Shown piece after piece: positions 6,272 to 7,188 of a stretch of 7,188 nt of DNA (the stretch's first letter is position 1; every line of letters starts with the position of its first letter). The position numbers and the translations under genes are program-made. The notes below the pieces were generated by a model, which was not told the DNA's origin, did no database searches, and was given only the letters and a program-made list of their open reading frames with translations. The stretch is from an uncultured Lachnospiraceae bacterium (GTDB taxonomy: Bacteria > Bacillota > Clostridia > Lachnospirales > Lachnospiraceae): NCBI GenBank assembly GCA_902803635.1, contig CADCQU010000211.1:1-7188 (forward strand). The letters are read 5' to 3'.

Positions 6272-7054
6272 TTAGGAGGGCTGCAACGCCTGCTTTTTGC
6301 TTTTCCGCTTATTGCATATGCCGAGGATGATCCAGAGGACGAAGGCTCCTAGCGAGAAGGCGAGGGAGGCGAAGCCTGGCGGGGCGAGCGTGAGCGAAAG
6401 GTTGACCTTGTTCTTTACGTAGATGCCGATGCCAACGACCGCGGCTGCGGCCACGATGTCCACGAGGACGAAGGGCAGCGGTCCAACCCCCACATCAAGG
6501 AGCATCAGGAGGATGGAGAGGGCAAAAATACCGACCAGCGTCCATCGCATGATGTCATAGATCAGGAGCGCGGGACCGGTCTTGGCCAGAAGCTTTTCAA
6601 AGCGCTCAATCCAAACCACCGCGTTGTCAAAGCCAAAGAGGTTGAGCAGGTCGTAAATAATCTCCATCGGGACGTGCTTGTCGATCATTTCGTCCACCGT
6701 ATGCGCAATCTCCAGGAAAATCCGGAGGTTCATCGGTGAGACGCCTCCGTGCTCCAGTGCTTTGCAGACAAGTACCGCTTCCTCGTAAATCGCGTCCGTG
6801 TCCACGTGCACGTTGAACTTGGCAAGAAGATCGCTCACATTTTTCACCTTGGTGCGGCCTTCCGGAGTGTTGTACAAATCCAGAAAGTCATGGAAGCCCT
6901 GCATTTGCTTCGCCACGGTCTCCCGAAGCTCCGGATCCTGGAACGTGAGCCAATCCTGCCCCGTCCAGAAGATGGCGAACGACAAAGATAACAGCACCAT
7001 GCACAGGAAAGCCGCAACAATCGGTCGATGCCGTCTCAAGAATTTCTTCCCCAT
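6272..7054 (-). CDS. Uncharacterised four-helix membrane protein
   Basis: I do not recognise this 260-residue protein. It starts MGKKFLRRHR, a basic cytoplasmic tail, then a signal-anchor helix (about 11-30). A hydrophilic, predicted alpha-helical domain of about 135 residues follows (31-167, presumably outside the membrane), without cysteine pairs or an evident catalytic motif; it includes segments such as YNTPEGRTKV and VPMEIIYDLLNLFGFDN. Three further hydrophobic helices come at about 168-188, 192-212 and 226-247, and it ends in a basic tail NKRKSKK. This topology would place the loop domain outside and both termini inside. The start is ATG 7054, with GGAGG at 7065-7069 ten nt upstream; an in-frame GTG at 7063 touches the ribosome site and is less likely. 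It is monocistronic here, with a terminator directly downstream and a repeat element 27 nt upstream of the ATG. Confidence 0.85.
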   Translation of the reverse strand: MGKKFLRRHRPIVAAFLCMVLLSLSFAIFWTGQDWLTFQDPELRETVAKQMQGFHDFLDLYNTPEGRTKVKNVSDLLAKFNVHVDTDAIYEEAVLVCKALEHGGVSPMNLRIFLEIAHTVDEMIDKHVPMEIIYDLLNLFGFDNAVVWIERFEKLLAKTGPALLIYDIMRWTLVGIFALSILLMLLDVGVGPLPFVLVDIVAAAAVVGIGIYVKNKVNLSLTLAPPGFASLAFSLGAFVLWIILGICNKRKSKKQALQPS

Positions 7055-7064
7055 CTTCCACACT

Positions 7065-7069
7065 CCTCC
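7065..7069 (-). promoter_or_regulatory. Ribosome binding site that fixes the membrane protein start
   Basis: GGAGG on the minus strand lies ten nt from ATG 7054 but only one nt from GTG 7063, so the ATG is the usable start. Confidence 0.65.
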
Positions 7070-7081
7070 AGTTTCTCAATC

Positions 7082-7188
7082 GTTACGATTCAGGTGCCAC
7101 GCGTTTTTTGTCATTCTGAGGAGCGCGTCCTTCGGACATCCCAGAATCGAATCGCCTACGGCGATGAGGGATGATGAAAAGCGACGAA
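7082..7188. mobile_element. Miniature element copy 3, cut by window end
   Basis: Starts with outer end GTTACGATTCAGGTGCC at 7082; the inner core TGTCATTCTGAG begins at 7109. The 80 core bases visible differ from the middle copy at a single position, so the two are recent relatives. The right half is outside the window, so the inverted end and target duplication cannot be checked. It lies 27 nt upstream of the membrane protein ATG, in the same orientation as the other two copies. Confidence 0.8.

Noticed and set aside
298..7188. Three repeat copies considered as a CRISPR array
   Set aside because: Copies are 2.5 to 4 kb apart with genes between them, are over 200 bp long and have inverted ends, so they are interspersed mobile elements.

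Overview
The window looks like chromosomal DNA from a GC-rich member of the Firmicutes. A Negativicutes-type anaerobe is my best guess, but that is inference. The support is GGAGG-type ribosome binding sites, AT-rich promoters of the TTGACA/TATAAT kind, a Rho with an SAP-like N-terminal helical domain, and a TrkA/TrkH potassium pair. Every gene I can support is read leftward (minus strand); the long plus-strand reading frames are GC-driven mirror images.

Layout from right to left, which is the direction of transcription. (1) A truncated interspersed repeat (7082-7188) lies just upstream of an unrecognised membrane protein gene (6272-7054), which ends at a strong hairpin terminator (6223-6257). 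(2) A promoter (6172-6200) drives tRNA-Leu(UAG) (6050-6131). (3) Past a possible second promoter comes trkA (4577-5941), then trkH 51 nt later (3086-4525); these encode the NAD-binding regulator and the channel subunit of a Trk/Ktr-type K+ uptake system. (4) A complete 217-bp miniature element (2859-3075), flanked by an 8-bp duplication, separates trkH from rho. (5) rho (561-2819) encodes the transcription termination factor with about 300 residues of extra low-complexity sequence made partly of tandem repeats. (6) A variant copy of the repeat (298-535) sits between rho and the start of a partial membrane protein gene (1-271) that runs off the window.

There are two notable points. First, three copies of one non-coding element sit in the same orientation, each with its outer end 26-39 nt upstream of the start codon of a leftward gene. 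The middle copy has paired inverted ends and a target duplication, so it is a non-autonomous mobile element. Removing it would leave only about 41 nt between trkH and rho, which suggests an earlier continuous trkA-trkH-rho arrangement. Second, Rho carries a long disordered, Arg/Tyr/Gln/Asn-rich insertion built from 9-residue repeats. Such insertions are known from some other bacteria to tune Rho by condensation or aggregation. I found no CRISPR array, toxin-antitoxin pair, phage gene or defence system.
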